Shown in pieces: positions 24,961 through 34,348 of a stretch of DNA of 64,000 nt. How positions within the stretch are numbered: the stretch's first letter is position 1; every line of letters begins with the position of its first letter. The notes beneath the pieces were generated by a model. The model saw only the letters and a program-made list of their open reading frames with translations. It was not told the DNA's origin and ran no database searches. Position numbers and translations under genes: made by a program. Source of the DNA: CAVRXQ01 sp963831155 (GTDB taxonomy: Bacteria > Actinomycetota > Acidimicrobiia > Acidimicrobiales > Bog-793); the NCBI GenBank assembly GCA_963831155.1, contig CAWHOY010000005.1, positions 558,001-622,000 on the forward strand, given 5' to 3'.

Positions 24961-26256
24961 TTACGCCGGAGTCGTTCCCAACTCCTGTGCGAGGTTGTCG
25001 GTCGTGACCGTGACGAGGGTGCCGTAGTTGTCGTAGTTGTAGACGATCGCCGCGTTCGAGATCGGTAGCTCGACGCAGCCGAGGCTTTGCGGGAACCCGA
25101 ATTGGGAGCGCCAGAAGCCGTGAACCGCGTCACCGCCGTTGAAGTATGAGACGAAAGGAACCCCCGGATCGTCGTAGTGGGTTCCGTCGGGGTTCGTGCC
25201 CGACATCGTCGTCGAGGTGAACCGCAAATACACGGGCCACGTCCCGACGGCCGTCGGCGCTTCCGGGATCCCGGTGTTGGCGAGCGTCTGGTAGATGAAG
25301 TGGCCGCCGCGCCAGACATAGAGCATTTCGGGATCCGTCTCGGTAACGGCGACCCAGGTGTACGGAGTTGTCGTCGCGTCGCGAGCCGCGACCGCATCGA
25401 GCAACGCGCGCCAGACGTCCGCGCCGGCGGCTCCGTCGATCGCGAGACCGTGGTCGGATTCGAAGGCCATCACCGCGCCTTCGGTGACGACATCGAAACT
25501 CCCCGGCGCCCACAAGGCTCCGATCTGAGGCGGGATCGCGCTGTACCGCCAGGCGAACGTACCAGGGAGAGGCGAAAGCGAGATCGAGTCGGCGACGGTC
25601 GGCTCCGCGGCGAGCCCGTTCGCGGTGGACTGCCTACCGGCGGACGCGGGCGCGGAGTCTCCGCGGCTGGGCGTCGCGACTACCGACGACGGCTGAAAGG
25701 CGACCGGCAAGTAATTGAGCTCGGCGAGGAGCTGTTGGAGGCGCAGCACCGGCGCGTCTTCGACAGTGAAGTGCCACACGGCGTTGGACGCGAGGTGTTC
25801 ACCGTTGGTCGCCTCAAGTCCGGCGGGTCCGCCTGGAACCTCGACGGTGACGCGCTCGAGTGGGAAAAACTCCGCCGATGGTTGGAAGACGAGCGTCTCG
25901 GGATCGGGTCGGGCCCAGTTCCCGGGCAGGGTCGGAGTGACGATCGGCAACGCCGAGTCCTGCGCGATCGGCGAGTTGAACGTGAGCCTGATCGCCGGGC
26001 GAAACGCGACATCCATGGCGCTCGCCTGCGGAGAGACGAACGACAAGGTGAGCGGGGGCCTTTCCGCCGGCTTTGTCGGGCTGGCCGGTGTCGTGTGACT
26101 CGGCGCGGCGGTATACGACCCGTGTCGCGTCACGGCGACGGCGACGCCTGCACCGGCGGCGACGAGCAGCACCACAGTGGCGATCGCCCACTCAAGGGCG
26201 CGCGGCCTCGGAGTCTTCTTCACCCCGTCATAGCCCTTCGCCATCGTGCGACCCAC
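24961..26256 (-). CDS. L,D-transpeptidase with N-terminal Ig-like region
   Basis: A membrane anchor (EWAIATVVLLVAAGAGVAVAV) is followed by a Big_5/Ig-like segment (LTLSFVSPQASAMDVAFRP, IRLTFNSPI), a central region that may bind peptidoglycan (ALWAPGSFDVVTEGAVMAFE) and a C-terminal YkuD domain with HGFW...SLGCVELP, the His and catalytic Cys. Such enzymes make 3-3 cross-links in peptidoglycan. The start is either GTG 26256 or ATG 26244. It lies downstream of a small gene on the same strand. Confidence 0.88.
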   Translation of the reverse strand: MGRTMAKGYDGVKKTPRPRALEWAIATVVLLVAAGAGVAVAVTRHGSYTAAPSHTTPASPTKPAERPPLTLSFVSPQASAMDVAFRPAIRLTFNSPIAQDSALPIVTPTLPGNWARPDPETLVFQPSAEFFPLERVTVEVPGGPAGLEATNGEHLASNAVWHFTVEDAPVLRLQQLLAELNYLPVAFQPSSVVATPSRGDSAPASAGRQSTANGLAAEPTVADSISLSPLPGTFAWRYSAIPPQIGALWAPGSFDVVTEGAVMAFESDHGLAIDGAAGADVWRALLDAVAARDATTTPYTWVAVTETDPEMLYVWRGGHFIYQTLANTGIPEAPTAVGTWPVYLRFTSTTMSGTNPDGTHYDDPGVPFVSYFNGGDAVHGFWRSQFGFPQSLGCVELPISNAAIVYNYDNYGTLVTVTTDNLAQELGTTPA

Positions 26257-26357
26257 CCTCGGCCGTCGGCGGATCGGTCGCGCTCATTGCGCTCGTTCCG
26301 CAGGCATCATTCTGCCAACTGATCGGGCGTTCGCGGCCGCGAGCATGAAGCACTCCA

Positions 26358-26513
26358 TCAACCCGGGGAGAACCCTCCGTGCGGTTGATCCGGAGAGTGA
26401 ATCCACGCCCAAGCCTCGGTCAACTTGAGGATCGTCTCGCTCGTCGCCCCTTGTTCGAGCTGTCGGAGTATCCGATCACCGATCGCGGCGAGGAGCTCTT
26501 CTTTGCTGGCCAT
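26358..26513 (-). CDS. 51-residue small protein
   Basis: The ATG at 26513 is preceded by AAAGGAG with 8-nt spacing, the best ribosome binding site of this region. The peptide begins MASKEELLAAIGDRILRQLE and continues QGATSETILKLTEAWAWIHS, a helix-prone amphipathic sequence, and ends GGFSPG. It lies 101 bp upstream of the L,D-transpeptidase on the same strand. Similar small proteins occur in actinobacteria but I assign no function. Confidence 0.6.
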   Translation of the reverse strand: MASKEELLAAIGDRILRQLEQGATSETILKLTEAWAWIHSPDQPHGGFSPG

Positions 26514-27083
26514 CAGGCGGTCTCCTTTTATCGGACGGCCGGGGAGCGAAACGATAGAGCGGACTTGGTGCAGTCTTCGGCATGTGTGCGGCCCGACGTC
26601 GACGCGAAGGACTTATCCCGTCCGACGATGCGCCAGCAGACGACGAGCACATCATTCGATACGGCGAGGAAGCGACCGAAGTAAAAATCGGAAAGCGCAA
26701 TGGTCGCTGGCGCGGCGGCGGCTCGAGGATCGGACGAGTGGAGGAACGCGCCGTCGGCGAAGCGCAGCGGAGAAAACGGGGTGTGGGTGGTAGGCGAGTT
26801 GGCGCCGCGCTTCGAGCACGCGACCGCCGATCGCCAGCACGCCCTTTTCGAAGTCGTGGAGGACTGCGGCTCGCGCGCCGAGAAAGTGGCGCCACCGTGA
26901 AAATTCCCGGCGTCTCCGATGGCGCCGACCCGCCGTTCGAGGTGCTAGGCGGCCTTTGAGGAACACGGCGAGGTCGTCGACCCGGATCGAGTAGTCCGGC
27001 GGTATCGACGAGGACGGACGGCTTGCCAGTGCCTGCGGCTCAGAGGCGGTCTGCCTGGGCGGTCGGTGCCAAAGGCATGGGCG
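26514..27083. other. Region without supportable gene
   Basis: Several arginine-rich frames are open on both strands, none with translation signals. One minus-strand frame without a start contains ALSDFYFGRFLAVSNDVLVV, which looks protein-like but could not be extended or identified; it may be a remnant. Confidence 0.35.
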
Positions 27084-27097
27084 TAAACTGTCGCACC

Positions 27098-27466
27098 GTG
27101 ATGAGGCCGGGGCCGCGGTTTGCCCACTACCTGCAGAGATGGTGGGATCGCCAGCTTGGCGGCGCACCGTACCCGAACGACTGGTTGCGAGGTCGCGATG
27201 CCTCGGCGATCGCTCGCGAATTCCGTCGAGATGCGCAATTCGCCGTGGCGCAAAGCTCGTTCTTGTTGCGCAGGCCCGGCGAGGACGAGGCGCGTGAGAT
27301 CGTCCAGCGCCTCGTTCCGGCGCCCGTCGAGTCGGACGAAGCCCTGCTCACCGAGGCCGTCGTGCGCGCCGGGGCGGCGGCACAACGGGTGCGCGCGACG
27401 ACGGTCGTCGGCGCGCTGGTGACGATCGCCGCGCTGACGATCCGCAGCTTGTTCCGCCGGCGATAA
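27098..27466 (+). CDS. Small hypothetical protein with C-terminal membrane segment
   Basis: The ~122-residue protein has PRFAHYLQRWWDRQLGGAPY near the start, a central acidic region and a terminal hydrophobic helix VRATTVVGALVTIAALTIRS followed by RRR. It is probably tail-anchored. TAAACT lies 8 nt before GTG 27098, so a leaderless start is preferred over the upstream codon at 27023. It precedes the CDP-alcohol phosphatidyltransferase by 62 bp. Confidence 0.55.
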   Translation: MMRPGPRFAHYLQRWWDRQLGGAPYPNDWLRGRDASAIAREFRRDAQFAVAQSSFLLRRPGEDEAREIVQRLVPAPVESDEALLTEAVVRAGAAAQRVRATTVVGALVTIAALTIRSLFRRR

Positions 27467-27516
27467 GCGGTCGGGCCGACGCGCGGTCGCAACCGGACGC
27501 CGATCAGGACTGTCCA

Positions 27517-27522
27517 TAGACT
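27517..27522 (+). promoter_or_regulatory. Putative -10 element of a leaderless gene
   Basis: TAGACT is 6 nt before the GTG at 27529, matching the recurrent leaderless layout. Confidence 0.45.
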
Positions 27523-27528
27523 TTCGCG

Positions 27529-28173
27529 GTGACCGCCCTCGACGGTGATCTCGCCGCCGGTCGTGCGTCGCCGTCATCGCCGCCGGACGGCCTGGATCGC
27601 ATCTGGACGTTGCCGAACGCGATCACGCTCTGTCGGTTGCTGCTCGCCGGGGCCTTCGTGGCGGCGTTGTTCGCAGCCAACGACCGTGCGCTCGCCTTTG
27701 CCTTGTTGGCGATCGCCGGCGTGACCGACTTCTTAGACGGCTACATCGCCCGCCGGATCGGCCAGGTGTCGACGGTCGGCAAGGTGATCGACCCGAGCGT
27801 CGACCGGCTCGTGCTCGCGACGGCGGTCATCGCGAGCACCGTGTACGGGGCGATCCCGGTCTGGCTGTGTGCCCTTGTCGTCGCGAGAGACGCGCTCGTG
27901 AGCGGGATGGTTCTCGCGCTGGCGGCGCTCGGCGCGACGCGCATCGATGTCAACTGGTTCGGAAAGGCCGGCACCTTCGGGCTGATGTGCGCATTTCCCC
28001 TGATGGTCCTTGGTGACGGACAATCTCTTTTCGATTCGGTCATAAACGTGGTGGCCTGGATCTGTGCCGTGCCTGCGCTGGGGTTTTTGCTGATCGCGAC
28101 GGTTTTGTACATCCCGGCCGCGAAGGACGCGCTCGCGACCGGCCGGATGCACGCGCAAGGATCGACGTCGTGA
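27529..28173 (+). CDS. CDP-alcohol phosphatidyltransferase family protein
   Basis: The 214-residue integral membrane protein has the complete signature: DFLDGYIARRIGQ and STVGKVIDPSVD, i.e. D-x2-D-G-x2-A-R-x8-G-x3-D-x3-D, which binds CDP-diacylglycerol and metal. About six hydrophobic helices are visible. The position upstream of gcvH corresponds to M. tuberculosis pgsA2 (Rv1822). The product (phosphatidylglycerophosphate, phosphatidylinositol phosphate or cardiolipin) cannot be decided from sequence. Confidence 0.88.
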   Translation: MTALDGDLAAGRASPSSPPDGLDRIWTLPNAITLCRLLLAGAFVAALFAANDRALAFALLAIAGVTDFLDGYIARRIGQVSTVGKVIDPSVDRLVLATAVIASTVYGAIPVWLCALVVARDALVSGMVLALAALGATRIDVNWFGKAGTFGLMCAFPLMVLGDGQSLFDSVINVVAWICAVPALGFLLIATVLYIPAAKDALATGRMHAQGSTS

Positions 28174-28216
28174 ATCGCGGTCCTTCTCCGGGAGTCCGTC
28201 AGCTCCCCCAAACGCC

Positions 28217-30709
28217 ATGAAAGCCGTCATCATGGCCGGTGGTGAAGGGACGCGCCTTCGTCCGCTGACGACGACCCAGCCGAAACCCATGCTGCCGATG
28301 GCGAATCGGCCGATGGCCGAACACATCATCGCGTTGTTGCGCAAACACGGCTTCGACGAAATCATCGTGACGGTCGCGTTCATGGCGAACACGATCCGCA
28401 CCTATTTCGGCGACGGGTCGGAGTTCGGCGTCTCGATCGAATACGCGACCGAAGAGTCCCCCCTGGGTACCGCCGGTTCGGTGCTCAACGCGCGCGAAGC
28501 GCTCGACGAGCGATTCCTTGTCATATCGGGCGATGTGCTCACCGACGTCAACCTCGGTGAGCTCATTGCCTTCCACGACGAGCGCCAGGCCGAGGTCACC
28601 CTGGCGCTCAAGGCGATGGAGAACCCGCTCGAGTTCGGCATCGTCATCACCGCCGAGGACGGCCGGATCGAACGGTTCTTGGAGAAACCGACGTGGGGCC
28701 AGGTCTTCTCCGACCGGGTGAATACGGGGATCTACGTCTTGAACCCGAGCGTGCTCGATGCGATCGAGTCCGGAAAGCCCGTTGACTTCTCCTCGGAGGT
28801 CTTCCCCGCGCTTTTGGACGCGGGACGCCCTCTTTACGGCTACGCGACGGAGCGCTACTGGGAAGACGTCGGCACCCTCGACGCGTACCTGAAAGCGCAC
28901 GAGGACATCCTCAATCGCCGCGTCGACCTCGACATCGGCACATTCCCGCTGCGCGACGGGGTCTGGGTGGGGGAGAGCGCGGTGATCGACCCGTCGGCAA
29001 CGCTCGACGCGCCCGTGATGGTCGGCGACAACTGCCGGATCGGCCCCGGAGCCCACCTCGGTGCGTACACGGTGCTGGGGGCGAACGTACGCGTCGCGGA
29101 GAACGCCATCGTCGAGCATTCGGTCGTTCACGACAACTGCTTCATCGGACCGGCCGCTACGACGCGCAGCAGCGTCATCGGCCGATCCTCGGAGATCCGG
29201 CAAGGCGCGCACCTCGGCGAGGGCGTCGTCATCGGTGACCGCTGCCGGATCGGGCGTTTCGCCGTGATCAATTCCGGCGTGAAGATCTATCCCCACAAGA
29301 TCGTCGAGTCGAACGCCACGGTGAACTCCTCGATCATCTGGGAGACGCGCGGTGCGCAGGCGCTTTTCGGGCGCAAGGGCTTGACAGGACTGGCGAACGT
29401 CGACCTGTCGCCGGAACTCGCGACCCGCGTCGCAATGGCGTTTGCGGCCGGGTTCCCGAAGGGGTCGACCGTCACGACCTCGAGAGACTCGTCGCGGTCG
29501 GCGCGGATGCTGAAACGTGCCGTGATGGTCGGCTTGAACGCGACGGGCGTCAACGTCGAGGACCTCGAAGCGGCACCGCTGCCGCTGACCCGCTTTCACA
29601 TCCGCTCCGGCGCGAATCGGGGTGGGGTGACGGTCGGGCTCGACCCCGACGACTCGCAGTCGGTGACGATCCGCTTTCTGGACGCCGACGGAATCGACGT
29701 CGACGACGCGACGAAAAAGAAGATTGAGCGGCTCTTTTACCGCGAGGACCTTCGTCGGGTGCTCGGCGACGAGATCGGCGATATCGACTTTCCGTCGCGC
29801 ACTTCGGAGTTGTACACCGCGGCACTGATGTCCGGCATCGACCAAAAGGCGCTCCGAGAGGCGCGCTTCAAGCTCGTCTTGGACTATGGCTTTGGCACAT
29901 CGAGCCTCGTTATGCCGAGCGTGCTCTCAAAAATCGGTGCCGAGGTGCTGGCGATGAACCCGATGGTGTCGACCGCCGGTGCGATGGCGTTTGACCGGAT
30001 GGCCTCGGCTGCCGCCGTCGCCGACCTCGTGCGCTCTTCGGGTGCGGCGATGGGAGCCGTGTTGGGCTCAGAAGGCGAACAGCTCACCCTCGTGGACGAC
30101 GAGGGTGTTGTGATGGACGACGGCACGGCGCTGCTCGTGCTCTCCCGCCTCGCCGCCGAAGCCGTCCCGGGCGCCCGCGTCGCCGTCCCAGTCAGCGCGA
30201 CGTGGAAGGTGAACGAGGTCCTTTCCGAGCTCGGCGGGGAGGTCGTCTGGACACAGATCGGCGCATCGAACTTGATGGACGTCGCCGCCGGCAACGGCGC
30301 CTCGCTCGCCGCAAGCGCCGAGGGCCGCTTCGGTTTCCCGGTGTTCATGCCGGCCTTTGACGCGATCGCGACGCTCGTCTATGTGCTGTCGATGCTCGCC
30401 GAGAGCGGCCTTTCGCTGTCGGCCCTGCGACAGGGGCTGCCCGAAGTTCACGTCGTCCATGAGCTGGTGGTCACCCCGTCGGATCAGAAAGGCGCCGTCA
30501 TGCGCTGGTTCATCGAGCGCGCCCGCGGCGAGGACGTCGTCCTGATCGACGGTGTGAAGCTCATCGACGCGAGCGGATGGACGCTGATCGTGCCGGACAC
30601 CGAAGAGCCGCTGACCCACGTCTTCGCCGAGGCCGACGATGAGGCGGCATCGGTCGCCCGGGCGCGGACCGCCGTCGAGGACGTGCGGACCTTCCTCGAG
30701 GAGAACTGA
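28217..30709 (+). CDS. Sugar-nucleotidyltransferase fused to a phosphohexomutase-like domain
   Basis: Residues 1-~235 form a nucleotidyltransferase (MAGGEGTRLRPLTTTQPKPM, ERYWEDVGTLDAYL), followed by left-handed beta-helix repeats (~250-370: AVIDPSATLDAPVMVGDNC) and a phosphoglucomutase/phosphomannomutase-like region to residue 830. This architecture is annotated as mannose-1-phosphate guanylyltransferase/phosphomannomutase. The mutase signatures are degenerate: no TASHNP-type catalytic serine loop or D-x-D-x-D metal loop is visible (VTVGLDPDDSQSVTIRFLD occupies a comparable place), so only transferase activity is likely. The start is ATG 28217 with no strong ribosome site. Confidence 0.85.
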   Translation: MKAVIMAGGEGTRLRPLTTTQPKPMLPMANRPMAEHIIALLRKHGFDEIIVTVAFMANTIRTYFGDGSEFGVSIEYATEESPLGTAGSVLNAREALDERFLVISGDVLTDVNLGELIAFHDERQAEVTLALKAMENPLEFGIVITAEDGRIERFLEKPTWGQVFSDRVNTGIYVLNPSVLDAIESGKPVDFSSEVFPALLDAGRPLYGYATERYWEDVGTLDAYLKAHEDILNRRVDLDIGTFPLRDGVWVGESAVIDPSATLDAPVMVGDNCRIGPGAHLGAYTVLGANVRVAENAIVEHSVVHDNCFIGPAATTRSSVIGRSSEIRQGAHLGEGVVIGDRCRIGRFAVINSGVKIYPHKIVESNATVNSSIIWETRGAQALFGRKGLTGLANVDLSPELATRVAMAFAAGFPKGSTVTTSRDSSRSARMLKRAVMVGLNATGVNVEDLEAAPLPLTRFHIRSGANRGGVTVGLDPDDSQSVTIRFLDADGIDVDDATKKKIERLFYREDLRRVLGDEIGDIDFPSRTSELYTAALMSGIDQKALREARFKLVLDYGFGTSSLVMPSVLSKIGAEVLAMNPMVSTAGAMAFDRMASAAAVADLVRSSGAAMGAVLGSEGEQLTLVDDEGVVMDDGTALLVLSRLAAEAVPGARVAVPVSATWKVNEVLSELGGEVVWTQIGASNLMDVAAGNGASLAASAEGRFGFPVFMPAFDAIATLVYVLSMLAESGLSLSALRQGLPEVHVVHELVVTPSDQKGAVMRWFIERARGEDVVLIDGVKLIDASGWTLIVPDTEEPLTHVFAEADDEAASVARARTAVEDVRTFLEEN

Positions 30710-30723
30710 TCGGAAGGCGTCGC

Positions 30724-30729
30724 TACCAT
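30724..30729 (+). promoter_or_regulatory. Putative -10 element before gcvH
   Basis: TACCAT is 7 nt before the GTG at 30737. The related TACCGT occurs before the FHA gene and TACCAT again before gcvT. Confidence 0.4.
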
Positions 30730-30736
30730 GTCGGCC

Positions 30737-31117
30737 GTGAACACCCCTGACGACCTCCGGTACACGAACGACCACGAGTGGGCGCGTGCAGAGAACGGTG
30801 CGGTGAAAATCGGTATCACCGACTTCGCGCAAGACGCGCTCGGCGATGTGGTCTTTATTCAGCTTCCCGCGCAGGGCTCGACGGTTAAAAAGGGCGACAC
30901 CTTGGGGGAGATCGAGTCGACGAAGTCGGTCTCGGAGATCTACGCGCCGGTCTCTGGTGAGGTGGTCGCGGTGAATGCAGAGCTCTCCGGATCTCCGCAG
31001 AAGGTGAACGAGGACCCCTACGGCGAAGGGTGGATCTGTGAGATATCGCCGTCGTCGCCGGGCGAACTCGATGATCTGCTCGACGCCGCGGGTTACCAGG
31101 AACTCACGTCGGCCTAG
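30737..31117 (+). CDS. gcvH: Glycine cleavage system H protein
   Basis: The ~126-residue protein has the lipoyl domain with GDTLGEIESTKSVSEIYAPV, where the Lys of E-S-T-K-S carries lipoate, and LRYTNDHEW at the N-terminus. It shuttles the aminomethyl group between P-, T- and L-proteins. All the other dedicated genes are 3.6-8 kb downstream. GTG 30737 fits a leaderless start (TACCAT-N7); ATG 30728 is the alternative. Confidence 0.95.
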   Translation: MNTPDDLRYTNDHEWARAENGAVKIGITDFAQDALGDVVFIQLPAQGSTVKKGDTLGEIESTKSVSEIYAPVSGEVVAVNAELSGSPQKVNEDPYGEGWICEISPSSPGELDDLLDAAGYQELTSA

Positions 31118-31177
31118 CAGCGAAAACCCACGAAGAGGCAGGAAACCAGGAAAGGGATCGCGGCTACCGTGAGCTTC

Positions 31178-31648
31178 GTGTTCTGCAGCAACTGCGGTCA
31201 CCGCAACCCGCAAGGGGTGAACTTCTGCTCGTCGTGCGGCGCGCCGCTCGCGCAGAACGCCGAGACGACGATCTCGTTTGTCCCTGAGGAGTCGACGGGA
31301 GAGCTCGGCGAGGACGAGCTCGGCGTCGAGGTCTCCGAGCTCTCCAACGGCGTCGGTGTGCTCGTTGTGAAACGCGGGCCGAATAGCGGTTCGAAATTCG
31401 TACTCGACGGCGATGTCACGCGCGTCGGCCGACATCCCGACAGCGACATTTTTTTGGACGACATCACCGTCTCTCGTCGGCACGCGGAGTTCGAACGCAC
31501 GCCGGACGGATACGTCGTGCGCGACGTCGGCTCGCTGAACGGCACGTATCTGAACCGAGAACGAATCGATTCTTCGGCGTTGAAAACAGGCGATGAGGTG
31601 CAGATCGGCAAGTTCAAGCTCGTCTTTGTCTCCGCGCTCGCCCCGTGA
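31178..31648 (+). CDS. garA: Zinc-ribbon and FHA domain protein, GarA type
   Basis: FCSNCGHRNPQ...FCSSCGAP forms an N-terminal zinc ribbon, AETTISF resembles the ETT phospho-acceptor motif of GarA, and the FHA domain follows with TRVGRHPDSD, TVSRRHAEF and VGSLNGTYLN. In mycobacteria GarA binds and regulates glutamate and 2-oxoglutarate enzymes according to its phosphorylation by Ser/Thr kinases. GTG 31178 (7 nt after TACCGT) puts the ribbon at the very start; GTG 31169 is also possible. Its stop overlaps the next gene. Confidence 0.88.
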   Translation: MFCSNCGHRNPQGVNFCSSCGAPLAQNAETTISFVPEESTGELGEDELGVEVSELSNGVGVLVVKRGPNSGSKFVLDGDVTRVGRHPDSDIFLDDITVSRRHAEFERTPDGYVVRDVGSLNGTYLNRERIDSSALKTGDEVQIGKFKLVFVSALAP

Positions 31649-32601
31649 GCGCGAACTCTGAGAGCCCGACCGCGAAGCAGGCGACGAGGTCGATTCGCGA
31701 TGTCCTCGAGCTGTTGTCGGTGGAGTTTCCCGACGTCACTGTCTCCAAGATCCGATTCTTGGAAAGTCGCGGACTCATCCGTCCCGAGCGCAGCGCGTCC
31801 GGTTACCGCAAGTTCGGCGACGAGGACATCGAACGGTTGCGGTGGATCCTCCGCCAACAAAAGGAGAACTTTCTGCCGCTAAAGGTGATAAAGGGGCGCT
31901 TGGATCAAGCCGGTACGACGTTGTTCACCCAGTCGCTCTTCGAGTCGGTCATCGAAGAGACCGTCGTGTCTTCTCGGTCCGAGATCAGCGCCGACGAACA
32001 TTTTGACGACGACGATTTCAATCAGGATCCTGAGGACCCACCGTCGCCACAGGACGCCTCGCTCGGGGGCGACGAGGAGATCGTCGGCAACGACGAGGCG
32101 ACGAACCAGGCAGTCGAGGACAAGGGCGGCGAGCGCCGCTCCGGTGGGCCGGCTGGCGGCGGCCCGAGAGAGCCGCGCCGGCCCGCCCAAAAGCCAGCGC
32201 GTCAATCGGCGCGTACCGGGACCGATCGCCGTTCCGCCGAGGCGCTCGCCAAGTCGGCTCGCGTCGACCTGGCGTTCATCGCCGAACTCGAGGCGTTCTC
32301 GTTGATCGAAGGGGATGGACAGGGCGAGTCACGGAGCTACCCCGAAGAATCCGCACGCGTCGTCGAACTCGCGGCGCGACTGCGCGGCTACGGCATCGAG
32401 CCGCGTCATTTGCGCACCTTCAAGCACGCCGCAGAGCGCGAGTCCGGCGTGATCGAACAGGTCGTCATGCCGATGTTGCAAAGGCGCAATCCGGAGGCAC
32501 AAAAGCGCGCCAAAGCGGTCCTCGAAGAGCTCGTCGCCACCGCTGCGCAGTTCCACGACATGTTCGTGCGCGCGTCACTTCGCGAGATCGACACGCGGTG
32601 A
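31645..32601 (+). CDS. ftsR: MerR-family regulator, FtsR type
   Basis: The N-terminal winged-helix MerR domain reads RSIRDVLELLSVEFPDVTVS, KIRFLESRGLIRPERSASGY and FGDEDIERLRWILRQQKENF. A long low-complexity acidic and basic linker follows, then a second helical domain (~200-318). The position directly after the FHA gene and before the bifunctional nuclease matches M. tuberculosis Rv1828 and corynebacterial FtsR, an activator of ftsZ. It overlaps the FHA stop as GTGA and the hpt start as GTGA, so translation is coupled. Confidence 0.85.
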   Translation: MSANSESPTAKQATRSIRDVLELLSVEFPDVTVSKIRFLESRGLIRPERSASGYRKFGDEDIERLRWILRQQKENFLPLKVIKGRLDQAGTTLFTQSLFESVIEETVVSSRSEISADEHFDDDDFNQDPEDPPSPQDASLGGDEEIVGNDEATNQAVEDKGGERRSGGPAGGGPREPRRPAQKPARQSARTGTDRRSAEALAKSARVDLAFIAELEAFSLIEGDGQGESRSYPEESARVVELAARLRGYGIEPRHLRTFKHAAERESGVIEQVVMPMLQRRNPEAQKRAKAVLEELVATAAQFHDMFVRASLREIDTR

Positions 32602-33190
32602 GTACCCGGCCGATGGCGCTGCTGTCGGCCGATGAGATCGCGCGGATCGTCGAACGACTTGCGGGCGAAATCGAAGCCGACCACAAAAATGGCGTAATGC
32701 TCGTCGGATTGCTGAAAGGGAGCGTCTTTCTTGTCGCGGACTTGATCCGCGCGCTCTCGGTTCCGAGCGAGATCGACTTCTTCGCGCTCTCCTCGTACGC
32801 GCCGGGCGAGCGCCGCGTCCGCATCTTGAAGGACTTGAGCCACGACGTCAGCGAAAAGGACGTCGTCATCGTGGCTGACATCGTCGATACCGGATTGTCG
32901 ATCGGCTACGTCGTCGAGCTCGTCCGAGCCCGGGCGCGCGCACCGTTGAGGTCTGCGCGTTGTTGGACCGTCCCGCGCGCCGCATCATCCCCGTCCCGTT
33001 GCGTTACTTGGGTCTCGCGGTCGAGGACGACTTCTTCGTCGGCTATGGGCTCGACTTCGCCGAGCGCTACCGCAATCTGAATGCGGTCGTTCCGATCGAC
33101 CCGAAAGCGCTCGCCTCCGACCGTTCCCGGGTCGAAAAAGCCCTGTTCGCGACAGAATCCGCCGTGCCTGTCGAGCCTGAGCGAGGCTAA
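32598..33190 (+). pseudogene. hpt: Hypoxanthine phosphoribosyltransferase gene with a frameshift
   Basis: The first frame encodes GVMLVGLLKGSVFLVADLIR and VVIVADIVDTGLSIGYVVEL, the PRPP-binding loop. Near 32930-32943, in a CGGGCGCGCGC stretch, the frame is lost; the C-terminal half continues one frame back as VCALLDRPARRIIPVPLRYL, GLAVEDDFFVGYGLDFAERY and RNLN. A single missing base restores a normal ~197-residue HPRT. The gene is coupled to ftsR by a GTGA overlap. Both halves are well conserved, so a sequencing indel is as likely as real inactivation. Confidence 0.9.
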
Positions 33191-33191
33191 T

Positions 33192-33695
33192 TTGAGCCTG
33201 ATGGAGGTGCGCCTGACCGCCGTTCGGGTCGACATGCAGTCGAATACGCCAGTCGTGCTGCTCCAAGAGCTCGAGGGCGATCGCTCATTGCCGATCTTCA
33301 TCGGCGCACCGGAGGCGACGGCGATTGCGTTCGCGCTGCAAGGCGTCGAAGTGCAACGCCCGATGACCCACGATCTGATGAAGGACCTCTGTGACGCGCT
33401 CGGCGCGCACGTCGAGCGCGTGGTCGTCACCGAGGTACGCGACGCGACGTACTTTGCCGAGATCCATCTCGACTACCAGGGTCACATGGTCGAGTTGTCG
33501 TCGCGGCCCTCCGATGCGATCGCCCTCGCCGCGCGCACGCACTCACCGCTGTACGTCGACGACGAATTGATGGACCAAGCGGGCGTCGTCTTGGACGACG
33601 GCGAGGACGACGATGGCGAGGGCTCTCCAGAAGAGCTTGTCGGCGAATTCCGGGAGTTCCTCGATCGGGTCCGGCCGGAGGATTTCACGCCCTGA
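33192..33695 (+). CDS. Bifunctional nuclease family protein (DUF151)
   Basis: The 167-residue protein has LQELEGDRSLPIFIGAPEAT, RPMTHDLMKDLC and VELSSRPSDAIALAARTHSP, the core of the DUF151/bifunctional nuclease family that includes Rv1829. It begins with TTG 33192 five bases after GAGG, one base after the hpt stop; ATG 33201 is an alternative. The acidic tail (LDDGEDDDGEGSPEEL) is typical of the actinobacterial group. The physiological role is not settled. Confidence 0.88.
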   Translation: MSLMEVRLTAVRVDMQSNTPVVLLQELEGDRSLPIFIGAPEATAIAFALQGVEVQRPMTHDLMKDLCDALGAHVERVVVTEVRDATYFAEIHLDYQGHMVELSSRPSDAIALAARTHSPLYVDDELMDQAGVVLDDGEDDDGEGSPEELVGEFREFLDRVRPEDFTP

Positions 33696-33760
33696 CCTCG
33701 GTCGACGCGTTTCGGTCGTTGACCTTGGCTCGCCTTCGCCGTAGCCTCATCACACCCGCG

Positions 33761-33766
33761 TAGTTA
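33761..33766 (+). promoter_or_regulatory. Putative -10 element
   Basis: TAGTTA lies 7 nt before GTG 33774, so transcription may start at or near that GTG and produce either a leaderless mRNA or a 39-nt leader for ATG 33813. Confidence 0.4.
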
Positions 33767-33812
33767 CGCGCCTGTGATCGGCGCCCGGGGGCTCGCCCGA
33801 GGAGGCCAGCGG

Positions 33813-34319
<507 letters not shown>

Positions 34320-34348
34320 TCATCGCCCGCACGGCGAACTCCCGCCCG

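Noticed and set aside
26582..26959. Plus-strand frame beginning MCAARRRREG, considered as an SRAP-type (MCGR) protein
   Set aside because: The second-residue Cys is present but none of the later SRAP motifs are, and there is no ribosome site.
28199..29845. 548-residue minus-strand open frame opposite the nucleotidyltransferase
   Set aside because: Composition (Arg/Val/Asp repeats) and lack of motifs are typical of antisense frames in high-G+C DNA.
30068..31483. 471-residue minus-strand open frame opposite gcvH and the FHA gene
   Set aside because: It spans several well-identified plus-strand genes and shows no domain pattern.
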